From an uncultured Gammaproteobacteria bacterium (GTDB lineage: Bacteria; Pseudomonadota; Gammaproteobacteria; Eutrophobiales; Eutrophobiaceae), in assembly GCA_943788005.1 (NCBI GenBank), contig CALSOP010000008.1, forward strand, positions 1 to 64,000: a stretch of 64,000 nt of DNA, read 5' to 3'. Of this stretch, positions 9,311 through 18,557 are shown piece after piece. Positions within the stretch are counted from its first letter, which is position 1, and every line of letters begins with the position of its first letter. Under the pieces are notes generated by a model. That model was given only the letters and a program-made list of their open reading frames with translations, had not been told where the DNA came from and made no database searches. The position numbers and the translations under genes were made by a program.

Positions 9311-10705
9311 ATGACAATTGATATCTCACAATTTCATGGTGTGTTCTTTGAAGAGAGTTTTGAAGGTCTAGAGGTGATGGAGTCTGAGTTACTTGAACTT
9401 GATGCAAGTAGTCCGGATGTGGAATCTATCAATAACATCTTTCGAGCCGCACACTCAATAAAAGGTGGTAGTGGCAGTTTCGGTTTTAATGACGTCACAA
9501 ACTTTACCCATGTCTTGGAAACCTTACTGGATGAAGTGCGTTCTGATAAACATAAACTGAACCAGGATGAAGTTAACTTACTATTGTCCTCGGTGGATTG
9601 CCTGCGTGAAATGTTAACCGCAGCACGTGATGGTACCGATGTCGACGAAGCACAGGTTAAATCAATTCATGATGAGCTTGAGCGCGCATTAAGTAATGAG
9701 TGTGTTACTGAAACAGAAACAGAAACAGAGGCAAAGACAAAGACAAAGACAGAGACAGAAGAACATGCTGTTGTAAAAAATGAGAGTGAGGTGCTTGCAG
9801 CCGCATTAGAATGGCATATCCATTTTGCACCGCATCTGCATCTGTTTCAGACGGGCAACGACCCCTTGCGCATGTTCCGGGAGTTGGAAGAACTGGGTGC
9901 GCTCACCTCTACAGCGAACATCTCTAAATTACCCCCTTTTAATAAATATGATGCAGAAGAATGTTATTTGTCTTGGGATCTGGTGCTTCTCACCGAAGCG
10001 AAAGCAGAGAAAATCAAAGAAGTCTTTGAATGGGTTGAAGATGATTGTGAATTAAGTATAGAACAGGGCAATCAACAAGAGACGAGCAATGTTGTCAATG
10101 TTATCGCAGATAATGCGACACCGATAATTGAAGATGTTGATGTGAACAAGGTGGTGCCAGTAGCGGAGAAAAAGAAAGACGCTGACAAGAAAGCTGGCGC
10201 AAGTAATGAAACAACATCAATTCGGGTCAATATCAGTAAGGTCGATGCGTTAATCAATATGGTTGGCGAATTAGTTATTACGCAGTCAATGTTAAGTCAG
10301 TTTGGCGAAGAGTTTGATATGAATAATATTGAGAAACTCAGTGAAGGACTAAAACAACTTGAACGTAATACGCGTGAACTGCAAGAAAATGTCATGCAGA
10401 TTCGCATGCTCCCGATCAGCTTCTCATTTAATCGTTTTCCACGTCTGGTGCACGATTTGAGTAACAAACTCGGTAAAAAAATAGAATTGAAATTATCAGG
10501 TGAAGCAACAGAACTTGATAAGACGGTGATGGAAAAAATAGGCGATCCCTTAGTACACCTGGTAAGAAACTCAATTGACCATGGTATCGAAATGCCTGAC
10601 GAACGTCTGGCAGCAGGTAAGCCGGAAACCGGGACACTGAATCTCAACGCGTATCATGAAGTGTACGTCGTCAAAACCTTTTGGACAGGTAGCGGTTTGA
10701 TTTAA
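9311..10705 (+). pseudogene. cheA: Chemotaxis histidine kinase CheA, truncated by IS insertion
   Basis: The N-terminal two thirds of CheA. The Hpt domain has the phospho-accepting histidine in FRAAHSIKGGSGSFGF; a middle linker is very acidic and threonine-rich; a dimerisation region (SKVDALINMVGELVITQSML) and the start of the ATPase domain with its N-box HLVRNSIDHGIE follow. Native sequence stops after LNAYHE at about 10661; the last 14 codons to 10705 (VYVVKTFWTGSGLI) are read from the IS end. The ATP-lid glycine boxes and the CheW-like domain are missing, so kinase activity is expected to be lost. ATG 9311 is preceded by AGGGAAAG. No CheA remnant is found beyond the IS. Confidence 0.93.
9705..9762 (+). 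repeat. Short tandem 6-base repeats in cheA linker
   Basis: Within the linker after the Hpt domain, degenerate hexamers of the type GAAACA / GACAAA run in tandem and encode alternating Thr-Glu and then Thr-Lys pairs. Because the unit is six bases, changes in copy number alter linker length without shifting the frame. Confidence 0.7.
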
Positions 10706-10723
10706 GAGACACATTAGTTCATC
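10662..10723. repeat. IS left terminal inverted repeat
   Basis: Aligns with the reverse complement of 12099-12162. Shared blocks include TGTAC, CGTCA, GGAC, TAAGAGA and TTAGTTCATC, with mismatches between them and a small length difference. The stop codon of orfB lies at its inner edge. Confidence 0.85.
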
Positions 10724-11720
10724 AATAGGTTATGTGCTTCACTTGTTGTTTATCGTAATGCATTTGTCGTCTCATCGCTAACGTGTTTTGTTTGATTAGC
10801 TCTCGTTGACTTAGTATTTCTTCGCCACGCCCATAAAAGACATCAGCCGGTGTCAGGTTATCAAGTGATTCATGATAACGCTCATGGTTGTAATAACTCA
10901 CAAAACGCTGCAACTGTTCCTCCAGTTCCCCGGGGAAATAATAGTGGTGAAGTAATATCTGATTCTTCATTGAACGATGCCAGCGCTCTATCTTGCCTTG
11001 TGTTTGTGGATGATAAGGTCGACCTCGAGTGTGCGTCATACCGTTTTCTTCAAGGTAATCGGCTAATTCACCGGAGATATAACACGGGCCATTGTCACTG
11101 AGTAAACGCGGTTTATGATTTACCTTTACTGTATCAAGTCCCGTAAAGCGTAAGGCGTCATCCAGCGTATCAGAGACATCACGGCTACTCATGCCCGTAC
11201 ATAAACGCCAGGCAATAATGTAACGTGAGTAATCATCTAATACCGTGGATAAGTAATACCAACCCCAACCGATAATCTTGAAATAGGTAAAATCCGTTTG
11301 CCACATCTCATTCACGCGCGTAGTGGGCTGTTGAAACTTATCACTGGCCTCCATCAGGATATAGGCCGGACTGGTAATTAAGTCTTGTTCTTTCAGCAGC
11401 CTGTACACCGTGGATTCTGAGACGAAGTAAGCCTTGTTGTCAGTGTAATTTACGGCTAACTCTCGTGGAGACAAATCAGGCTTCTCTAAGGCTAACTCAA
11501 TAACGGCTTCACAGTGGTCTTCGGTGATTTTATTCCATACCGCATGGGGAATCGGCTTCTTGTCTTCCAAGCCATCAACGCCATTCTCTTCATAACGTTT
11601 GAGCCAGTTGTAAAAAGTGGACTTATGAATGTCCAGCCGAGTCAGCGTTTGTCGAACCGACAGATCTGAGTTCTGTACCAGTTGAATAATCTCGACTTTA
11701 TCCGATGCTAAGTACCTCAT
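10722..11720 (-). CDS. IS3-family transposase OrfB (DDE integrase catalytic subunit)
   Basis: A 332-residue transposase with an N-terminal helix-turn-helix (TRLDIHKSTFYNWLKRY), a middle HTH_21-like segment, and an rve integrase core. The catalytic triad is visible as MWQTDFTYFK, LLSDNGPCY and GKIERWH; exactly 35 residues separate the second Asp from the Glu, the D,D(35)E pattern of the IS3 family. Its start overlaps the orfA stop by four bases (ATGA), so it is translationally coupled instead of relying on the classical frameshift. No inactivating change is seen. Confidence 0.95.
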   Translation of the reverse strand: MRYLASDKVEIIQLVQNSDLSVRQTLTRLDIHKSTFYNWLKRYEENGVDGLEDKKPIPHAVWNKITEDHCEAVIELALEKPDLSPRELAVNYTDNKAYFVSESTVYRLLKEQDLITSPAYILMEASDKFQQPTTRVNEMWQTDFTYFKIIGWGWYYLSTVLDDYSRYIIAWRLCTGMSSRDVSDTLDDALRFTGLDTVKVNHKPRLLSDNGPCYISGELADYLEENGMTHTRGRPYHPQTQGKIERWHRSMKNQILLHHYYFPGELEEQLQRFVSYYNHERYHESLDNLTPADVFYGRGEEILSQRELIKQNTLAMRRQMHYDKQQVKHITY

Positions 11721-12079
11721 ATATCGTCCTCCCCATCCCCGAGCACGCTTTTTTTAAGCAGCCGATTCTCCATGACTACTTCGCCTAAGGTTTCTTTCAG
11801 CGCAGATGTTTCAGCACGCAGTTCTTTGACTTCATCTGAGGTCGCTTCACGTACGATATCGCCTGATAAACGTTTCTTACCTGCCTCCAGAAAGTCTTTC
11901 GACCAACGGTAGTAAACATTTGGGTTTAGTCCTTCCTTGCGATATAGCTCAGCGATGCTTTCTTCGCCACGTAAGCCTTCAAGTACGATACGAATTTTTT
12001 CTTCTGCTGAATATTTTTTACGGGTGCGTCGACGAATATCGCGCACAGTATGTTCTACACTTCTTTTACTTGTCATCAT
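11717..12079 (-). CDS. IS3-family transposase OrfA (DNA-binding subunit)
   Basis: A 120-residue protein with the HTH_8/transposase IS3-type fold: KYSAEEKIRIVLEGLRGEES followed by IAELYRKEGLNPNVYYRWSKDFL, the helix-turn-helix that recognises the IS ends. A leucine-rich C-terminal helix (ELRAETSALKETLGEVVMENRLL) should form the coiled coil used for multimerisation. GAGGAAAC lies before the ATG at 12079; a second ATG follows at once. Confidence 0.93.
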   Translation of the reverse strand: MMTSKRSVEHTVRDIRRRTRKKYSAEEKIRIVLEGLRGEESIAELYRKEGLNPNVYYRWSKDFLEAGKKRLSGDIVREATSDEVKELRAETSALKETLGEVVMENRLLKKSVLGDGEDDI

Positions 12080-12098
12080 CGTTTCCTCTTGGGTTAAC

Positions 12099-12162
12099 GA
12101 TGAACTAAAACTATCTCTTAGACAATCAGGCTAGTTGGTCCACATGGTGCTGACGGGGTACA
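12099..12162. repeat. IS right terminal inverted repeat
   Basis: Reverse complement matches the left end at 10662-10723. It lies upstream of orfA and ends GGGGTACA at 12162, which sets the IS boundary. Confidence 0.85.
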
Positions 12163-12510
12163 ATTATGCCTCATCTAATGCTTCGTAATAACTAAATCAC
12201 TTTAGTATTAGTGTGCCATGACCGTCTAATAATGGGTCAGTGTTGATACGCTATATACAAATTACTAGCTATAGGACATCGCTTACGCACCTGTCAAAAA
12301 CGTAAACTCCTGATTTTTATTAGCCATTTCCTCAAACGTAGGCTTGTTACCTTAAGCGTTTAGTCAGATTATGGGCAAGTTTATACAATAGAATGGTTTG
12401 CGGCACAAAGTTTAACTTATTATTTAATTAGTCTCTCTATTTGTGGCATGATTGTTGTTTGCAAATAGATGAACACACTTAACAGACTGTAATATAAAAG
12501 AGGTAGGGCG
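12163..12510. other. Intergenic region between IS and nhaD
   Basis: About 350 bases with no open frame worth reporting and no remaining cheA, cheB or cheW sequence. It should hold the nhaD promoter; no clear -35/-10 pair is evident. AGAGGTAGGG just before 12511 is a strong ribosome binding site. I see no recognisable riboswitch. Confidence 0.4.
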
Positions 12511-13989
12511 ATGAGACTTAACTGGCACATTTTGTCGATTTCAATTATATCGATGTTTTTAGCACTCCCGCAGAATGCAGCAGCAGCGGGTGATGCGCAT
12601 TTACAGGATTTCACCGCTCATTGGGCAGGTATAGTTTGTCTTGTTGTTTTTGTTTTCGCCTATAGTCTGGTTGTTTTTGAAGACCAGCTCCATCTACGTA
12701 AGTCTAAGCCAGTAATGGTCGCTGCCGGTATCATCTGGATGTTTGTTGCCATTGTTTATTCACAAACAGGCGATAAACATACTGCTGAAATCATGATTCG
12801 GCATAATCTACTTGAGTTTGGTGAATTGTTTTTGTTTCTATTGGCTGCCATGACGTATATTAATACCATGGCCGAGCGTAATGTGTTCGATGCATTACGT
12901 GCATGGTTAGTCTCACGCGGCTTTTCCTTACGCAATATTTTTTGGATAACCGGTGTTTTATCATTTTGCATCTCCCCCATAGCAGATAATCTAACTACGG
13001 CATTATTAATGTCGACGGTGGCGATGGCAGTAGGTGGCACTAATACTAAATTTATTGCACTTGCCTGTATCAATATAGTGGTGGCTGCTAATGCAGGTGG
13101 TGCATTCAGTCCTTTTGGTGATATCACCACCTTAATGGTCTGGCAAAAAGGCGTAATTCCTTTCGCAACTTTCTTTGCCTTAATAGTTCCGTCCCTTGTC
13201 AACTGGCTAATACCAGCAGTGATCATGTCAATGTTTGTTGCTAAAGAAAAACCAGAGGCGATAGAAGAAAAAGTCGAAATGAAAGACGGTGCATTTATTG
13301 TTGTTGGCATGTTTATTATGACTATTACGATGGCGGTTTGTGCGCATAATTTTCTACATTTGCCGCCAGTTATCGGCATGATGACGGGTCTGGGTTTCCT
13401 GAAATTGTTTGGTTATTATCTGAAAATGAAGAACATGCGTGCTCTGAAGCAGAAGAAACAAGAGTACGAATACAAACCCGGCGCTGGTCCTTTAGGTGCA
13501 GAGTCAGTTAGTGCCAGTGATCATACTGAAGAAGAGACAATTGATATTTTTGATATATTAGCAAAGGCCGAGTGGGACACATTGATGTTTTTCTATGGTG
13601 TGATTTTATGTGTCGGTGGTCTTGGTACGATGGGATATCTCGCCGCACTATCAGAGTTTATGTATATTGATTTGGGGCCTACAACCGCTAACGTTCTGGT
13701 TGGTATCGTCTCAGCCATCATTGATAATATTCCGGTAATGTTTGCTGTATTAACAATGATGCCGCAGATGGACGAAGCGCAATGGTTGTTGGTGACATTA
13801 ACCGCTGGTGTGGGTGGATCTTTACTCTCTGTTGGTTCTGCTGCAGGTGTTGCGGTAATGGGGCAGGCCAGAGGCATCTATACTTTCTTTGCTCACTTAA
13901 AATGGACATGGGCTATTGCTTTAGGTTATGCCGCCAGCATTTGGGTACATTTCTTGGTAAACAGCCGTTTTATAGGTCAAGCCGTATAG
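12511..13989 (+). CDS. nhaD: NhaD-type Na+/H+ antiporter
   Basis: A 492-residue ion transporter of the NhaD family that exports Na+ (or Li+) in exchange for H+ at the inner membrane. The N-terminus is a cleavable-looking hydrophobic segment ending in QNAAAAG, a hallmark of NhaD. About 12 further hydrophobic segments are present, with conserved motifs SPIADNLTTALLMS and GGAFSPFGDITTLMVW that resemble the ion-binding half-helices of the IT superfamily, and a mirrored motif IIDNIPVMFAVLTM in the C-terminal half. A charged cytoplasmic loop sits at about residues 305-350. It stands alone, with a strong terminator behind it. Confidence 0.95.
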   Translation: MRLNWHILSISIISMFLALPQNAAAAGDAHLQDFTAHWAGIVCLVVFVFAYSLVVFEDQLHLRKSKPVMVAAGIIWMFVAIVYSQTGDKHTAEIMIRHNLLEFGELFLFLLAAMTYINTMAERNVFDALRAWLVSRGFSLRNIFWITGVLSFCISPIADNLTTALLMSTVAMAVGGTNTKFIALACINIVVAANAGGAFSPFGDITTLMVWQKGVIPFATFFALIVPSLVNWLIPAVIMSMFVAKEKPEAIEEKVEMKDGAFIVVGMFIMTITMAVCAHNFLHLPPVIGMMTGLGFLKLFGYYLKMKNMRALKQKKQEYEYKPGAGPLGAESVSASDHTEEETIDIFDILAKAEWDTLMFFYGVILCVGGLGTMGYLAALSEFMYIDLGPTTANVLVGIVSAIIDNIPVMFAVLTMMPQMDEAQWLLVTLTAGVGGSLLSVGSAAGVAVMGQARGIYTFFAHLKWTWAIALGYAASIWVHFLVNSRFIGQAV

Positions 13990-14020
13990 CATCTGTTCTA
14001 AATCAGTAGCGATAACCTTA

Positions 14021-14054
14021 AAAAGTCGAATGCCGAAAGGCATTCGACTTTTTT
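14021..14054 (+). terminator. Intrinsic terminator after nhaD
   Basis: Perfect 14-bp stem AAAAGTCGAATGCC / GGCATTCGACTTTT closed by a GAAA tetraloop and followed by a T-run; a textbook rho-independent terminator. The A-run on the left also lets it work in the other direction. Confidence 0.92.
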
Positions 14055-14214
14055 ATGTCTGGCGTTAAGAAAAGTTATAAAACCCTTCTTAGCAATACTA
14101 ATTAGTCTAAATGGATTACTTATTAGAGAGTATTGAACATCGACAATAAAATCCTCGATTGTGATAATAGATAAAACTTCGGTACATGTTTATATTGTTA
14201 CTTATCATCGCTGA

Positions 14215-14757
14215 TTGCTAGAACCTGATATATCCAATCATGGAAGAGTATGCGCTAAGGACGGCGCAACCACTCAAAACGTCATCTTCTCCTCAAAAAC
14301 AAATGTTCCAATAACATGGGCAAACGAAATGTCGGTAGGTGTAAATGTCATTGATAGTGATCATAAAAAGCTTTTAAGCATGATTAATGAACTGGATTCC
14401 ATCATCCAGGCAGAGATGACGCCAAAAAAAGACTCAATAGAATCAGTTATTTCGGAGTTAATTGATTACACTATTTATCATTTTGATCGAGAAGAAAAGC
14501 TGATGGCGGCCTGTGCTTATCCTGAACTGGAAAGACATAAGCTAGTGCATGAATCACTTAAGCAGCAAGTAAAAAATTATATGGATAGTTTTAAACATAA
14601 ACCCGAATCATTTGAACCGAAAGCTATGCGGATCTTTCTAAACCTATGGTTAGTCGACCATATAATGAGTATGGATAAGGACTACGAGTCCTGGATGGAA
14701 AATAAAGCAGAAATTATTGAACAGACAAACACAGAGTTTGAGCAAGAAACACAGTAA
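14215..14757 (+). CDS. Bacteriohemerythrin
   Basis: A 180-residue oxygen-binding di-iron protein of the bacteriohemerythrin family. Iron ligands can be matched to IDSDHKKL, YTIYHFDREEKLM, ERHKLVHESL and LVDHIMSMDKDY, giving the typical five histidines plus Glu and Asp. The family domain begins at ITWANEMSVG (about residue 33). The first 30 residues are not conserved and the only start that keeps the whole domain is the TTG at 14215, directly after an in-frame stop; an ATG at 14240 is in another frame. The start, or a lost upstream piece, is therefore uncertain. Likely roles are O2 storage or sensing. Confidence 0.88.
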   Translation: MLEPDISNHGRVCAKDGATTQNVIFSSKTNVPITWANEMSVGVNVIDSDHKKLLSMINELDSIIQAEMTPKKDSIESVISELIDYTIYHFDREEKLMAACAYPELERHKLVHESLKQQVKNYMDSFKHKPESFEPKAMRIFLNLWLVDHIMSMDKDYESWMENKAEIIEQTNTEFEQETQ

Positions 14758-14872
14758 TCAGTTCGAACAGTCGAAATCGTACTTACTGCCGTACGTAATA
14801 AATTACCCTATGCTGATTAATGTGATTAACAGGTGAGATCTAAATAAGGTTGGTTCGGCACAGATATCAATA

Positions 14873-15859
14873 TCAAGGATAGCTTTCTTCATTAAACCAT
14901 TTTATAGCATCTTCAAGACCTTCGATGCCCGGTCTTGATTGATAACCTAGTTTCTCTTTTGCCTTAGTACTGGAAAAAAACATAACCTTTTTCGACATTC
15001 TGACACTCTCAACAGTGGCTCTGGGTTCTTTATGAGTAATGCTGGCAATACGTTCCATTATCCAGGCAATAGGTAAGACTAAGTTATGAGGTAACTTTAT
15101 AGAAGGCGGCTTCATGCCTTGATTTATACAAATGTAATCTAATATCTGTGCCAATGACATATTGTCGCCACCAAGAATATAACGTTCGCCGATATTGCCT
15201 TTTTCTAAGGCAAGAAAATGTCCATTCGCAACATCATCAACATGTACTATATTCAATCCAGTTTCGACATAAGCAGGCATGCGATTACGAATTGTATCGA
15301 GAACGATTCTGCCAGTGGGAGTTGGTTTAATATCGCGTGGCCCGACTGGCGTTGAAGGGTTAACAATAACAACTGGGCTGGCCATTTCTTTGACTAACTT
15401 ATGGACCTCTTGTTCAGCTAGATATTTTGAACGCTTATAATGACCTATCATATCTTCAAGTGTTACCGGCGTAGTCTCATCAGATGGCGAGCCATCTTTA
15501 TTAATACCTAGGGTTGCGACGCTACTGGTATAGACAATTTTATCAACACCGGCTTTAGTAGCAGCGATGATTAAATCGCGTGTGCCGTTTACATTTGTTG
15601 CGTACATAGGTGTTGGATCAGGCAACCATAAGCGGTAGTCTGCAGCAATATGAAACAAGGCCTCACAGCCACTGACAGCACGTTCTAAAGAATGTGTGTC
15701 TCTTAGATCGCCTTCTATAACTTCGAGGTCAAGGCCATCAAAATTGCGTCTGTCTGAGCCGGCTCTGACCAAGGCACATACGTCATGACCCTTGTCAATT
15801 AATAGACGTAATACCGCAGAACCGACAAATCCATTAGCGCCAGTTATTAATGTTTTCAT
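14873..15859 (-). CDS. hpnA: Hopanoid-associated sugar epimerase HpnA
   Basis: A 328-residue NAD(P)-dependent extended short-chain dehydrogenase similar to HpnA. The Rossmann motif TGANGFVGSAVLRLL is at the N-terminus, TSSVATLG carries the catalytic Ser, and YKRSKYLAE the Tyr-x-x-x-Lys pair. Known HpnA proteins are always found with hopanoid genes but their exact step is not settled; a nucleotide-sugar or ribosyl side-chain modification is usually proposed. It is the last gene of the minus-strand squalene/hopanoid operon, 18 bases after hpnN. Confidence 0.9.
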   Translation of the reverse strand: MKTLITGANGFVGSAVLRLLIDKGHDVCALVRAGSDRRNFDGLDLEVIEGDLRDTHSLERAVSGCEALFHIAADYRLWLPDPTPMYATNVNGTRDLIIAATKAGVDKIVYTSSVATLGINKDGSPSDETTPVTLEDMIGHYKRSKYLAEQEVHKLVKEMASPVVIVNPSTPVGPRDIKPTPTGRIVLDTIRNRMPAYVETGLNIVHVDDVANGHFLALEKGNIGERYILGGDNMSLAQILDYICINQGMKPPSIKLPHNLVLPIAWIMERIASITHKEPRATVESVRMSKKVMFFSSTKAKEKLGYQSRPGIEGLEDAIKWFNEESYP

Positions 15860-15877
15860 ATCAAAGAATTATCTAAT

Positions 15878-18508
15878 TTAATCATGGTTTATTAATCTAT
15901 CTGTAAATGATTCTTGCCAGATTAAAAATGCAGGAAGCACTACCATCGTAGAGATCATCATTGAGGCAAGGCCTAAAGATAATAGTAAGCCCATGCTCGC
16001 CGTACCTTGATGTGACGAGAAGGCCAGGTTCCCAATACTGCAGATAGTTGTCAATGAACTAACAATAACGCCACGAGAAGAACTGGTCATAAAAATATTT
16101 CTCTGGAATTGATGTTCCTGACGAAAACGGTCAGCTATATGGATGCCACTATCTACACCGATACCGAGTAGCAGTGGTAAGCCAATAATGTTTGCAAAAT
16201 TGAGTGGAATGTTAAATAACAGCATAAAACCAAAGGTAAAAGCACCACCAATGAAAACAGATGATAATATAATTAATGCATCTGTTTTTATTTTCATTAA
16301 CAAGATTAATAATATTGCAATTGCAATAAATGCATAAGTAAATGCAGATTTAAACGCGGTTATAACAGCGTCGCCAGCTTCGATACTAATAACCGGTGAG
16401 CCGATGACATTGCTATCATATGCTTGTAATTCTTTTACAAACCTTTTCATAGAACCATTATCATTAAGGTTCTCAACAGGTAGTATTTGCAATTTGTAAT
16501 GATTGTCACTGACCCAGCGATCATGAATCTCGGCAGGAATATTATTTGATTCAACTTGCTTTGCCTTGAGCGCATCAGACAAAGAACGCATCCGACCAGG
16601 AAAGCTGCTCAACAATTGTTGCTCTAGCCTATTAATATGTTCGTCATTTGAAGAAGTATTTAATTTTATTAATAAATTATGCAGATTATATTTTAATAAC
16701 TTCAGTTCTTCATCCATCTTGTCTAATGGCACTGCATCAAGTTTGTCGATCAAATTATTGATGGTCTTTAGACGATCTTCATTTTTGACTTCTGATGTTG
16801 CTCCAGACGAAGTTAGTACACCTAATAATAAACTCATATCATCGATAATAAACAACTTGTCTTCCTGTTCCTCAGGAATAAAACTAACCAGGGAAACCAC
16901 ATCGTCAACTAATGATAATGATTTAATGTCGGTTTTGTCTGCTTGAATATCAATAGAGTTCTTTTTAAGTAAAACACCACTCCATGGAGATGTTTTGCTG
17001 TCTTTTAATAAATCACGATAGGTTTGTACGGATTCATTTTCGGGGTCTTGAAGATTTAATGTGTTCGTATCAAAACTTATTTTGTCTAATTGAAAGCTCA
17101 AGCCAAGAATGATTGTTAAGGTAATAAGTAGTATTTTTTTTGTATGTTTATAGGGGATGTTAATTATTATTTCTAATATTGGGCTGATGTGCTTGCCCTT
17201 GATGTCCGGTTTTGGTTTTGAATGAACAAAAGTTAATAGTGCAGGCAATAATGTGAAAGTGAATATTAAACTGATAAACATCCCGCTACCGGCAATCCAA
17301 CCTAATTCGGCTACACCCAGATAATCAGTTGGTATAAAAGAATAAAAACCAATTGCCGTTGTAATAGCACAGAGAATTAATGACTTGAAAATATGTGTTA
17401 TTGCCATTTGCAATGCATGACTACTATCTGGTATGGATAGTTTCTCTTCTCGAAAACGTAATAGTAGGTGAATTGCAAAGTCAATTCCGAGACCGATATA
17501 CAGGACTGCGAACGCGACGGATATAAGATTTAACTCACCAATCGTTGCAGTTGCAAAAGCAGTAGTAGCGATTAAGCCAAATAATAATGTAACCAAACAT
17601 GCAGAGACTAGCGATACAGAACCAAGTCCTATTGATAGAATAATCGCAACCAGAATCAAGGAGATTAATATAGCTTGAATGTTCGCCTTAGAGACACTCT
17701 TTAATTCTTCATAAGAGAGTACAGTCCCGCCCGTCAAGCGGACTTGAATCGAAGTATTGTTAGCTAATTTTACTGACTCTATAGTTGCACGGACATGTTC
17801 TATTATGTCTTCGTCAGGTAATAATGAAGTACTGTTATCTTTAGTTTGCAATACAATGAACTCACGATAGACATCTTCAATTTCATCATCAGGGTTCATT
17901 AGACGTTGCCAGGATACTTGATGGTTCTCATCATCAAGAGCTTGGTTAATTTCAATTAACAAAGGTTTAATGTCTATATCTTCGCCATCTTGTATTGCCT
18001 GAATTGCATCAGCCAACATATTAAACAATCCACGTAGGTTGAGGTCTTCTATCAGGGTTCCCAGAAAAGGCTGGATGGTTGCTAATCGATCAGACAGGTC
18101 TTGTAGCTCATCAAGCTCAAGAAACAAAAAAGCAGATTGACGAAAGTAGGGTAACAACGAGGGGTAATAAATATCGTTAAAGAATGCCGAATTATTTTCA
18201 AACTCGGAATACAATAATTCTGCTGTATCACTTGCCTGATCAGGCGTCTTTGCTTCTACAACAACAAGAATATTGTCGTTAAATTGTGGAAATAATTTTT
18301 CATATTCAATATCAAGTTTTCGCCAATGCAAATCCTTTGACAGCATATCGGTGGTACTAGTACTCATATCAAGATTGTCTTTGATATAAAATACGGCGGC
18401 GATAGTGAGCGCAAAAATGCCAATGATTATCGGAATCCGAAACCTTTCAATGAATTGCAACCAGCAAAGAATCATACGTTCAGAAGCCGATGAATGAGTT
18501 TTATTCAT
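15878..18508 (-). CDS. hpnN: Hopanoid transporter HpnN (RND/MMPL family)
   Basis: An 876-residue RND-type exporter of the HpnN family, which moves hopanoids from the inner to the outer membrane. It has an N-terminal membrane helix (residues about 28-46), a large periplasmic domain, a bundle of hydrophobic helices at about 270-430 including VLYIGLGIDFAIHLLLRF, a second periplasmic domain and a second bundle at about 730-860 with GLPLLLGIGVDSGIHIADRF. The paired GxGxDxxIH motifs in the two halves are typical of MMPL/HpnN proteins and hold the proton-relay acidic residues. It lies between the dioxygenase-like gene and hpnA in the operon. Confidence 0.94.
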   Translation of the reverse strand: MNKTHSSASERMILCWLQFIERFRIPIIIGIFALTIAAVFYIKDNLDMSTSTTDMLSKDLHWRKLDIEYEKLFPQFNDNILVVVEAKTPDQASDTAELLYSEFENNSAFFNDIYYPSLLPYFRQSAFLFLELDELQDLSDRLATIQPFLGTLIEDLNLRGLFNMLADAIQAIQDGEDIDIKPLLIEINQALDDENHQVSWQRLMNPDDEIEDVYREFIVLQTKDNSTSLLPDEDIIEHVRATIESVKLANNTSIQVRLTGGTVLSYEELKSVSKANIQAILISLILVAIILSIGLGSVSLVSACLVTLLFGLIATTAFATATIGELNLISVAFAVLYIGLGIDFAIHLLLRFREEKLSIPDSSHALQMAITHIFKSLILCAITTAIGFYSFIPTDYLGVAELGWIAGSGMFISLIFTFTLLPALLTFVHSKPKPDIKGKHISPILEIIINIPYKHTKKILLITLTIILGLSFQLDKISFDTNTLNLQDPENESVQTYRDLLKDSKTSPWSGVLLKKNSIDIQADKTDIKSLSLVDDVVSLVSFIPEEQEDKLFIIDDMSLLLGVLTSSGATSEVKNEDRLKTINNLIDKLDAVPLDKMDEELKLLKYNLHNLLIKLNTSSNDEHINRLEQQLLSSFPGRMRSLSDALKAKQVESNNIPAEIHDRWVSDNHYKLQILPVENLNDNGSMKRFVKELQAYDSNVIGSPVISIEAGDAVITAFKSAFTYAFIAIAILLILLMKIKTDALIILSSVFIGGAFTFGFMLLFNIPLNFANIIGLPLLLGIGVDSGIHIADRFRQEHQFQRNIFMTSSSRGVIVSSLTTICSIGNLAFSSHQGTASMGLLLSLGLASMMISTMVVLPAFLIWQESFTDRLINHD

Positions 18509-18557
18509 TATTTCGCATCCAGTTTTGACAAGCTAAACGAAACTTGTCTGACAATTA

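Larger units (their letters stand above)
10662..12162 (-). mobile_element. IS3-family insertion sequence, intact, about 1.5 kb
   Basis: A complete insertion sequence of 1501 bases with imperfect terminal inverted repeats of about 62-64 bases starting TGTAC and ending GTACA, and two intact overlapping transposase genes on the minus strand. The left end lies inside cheA. The flanking bases (GAAG on the left, ATTA on the right) do not match, so there is no target-site duplication, and the sequence to the right is not cheA. This fits an insertion followed by adjacent deletion or recombination between two copies. Confidence 0.92.

Noticed and set aside
10297-10647. Antisense frames within cheA
   Set aside because: They are shadows of the well-conserved CheA dimerisation and ATPase region.
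12756-13379. Long antisense frame (207 codons) inside nhaD
   Set aside because: It lies wholly opposite a clear NhaD gene, has no family features or ribosome binding site, and the codon pattern belongs to the other strand.
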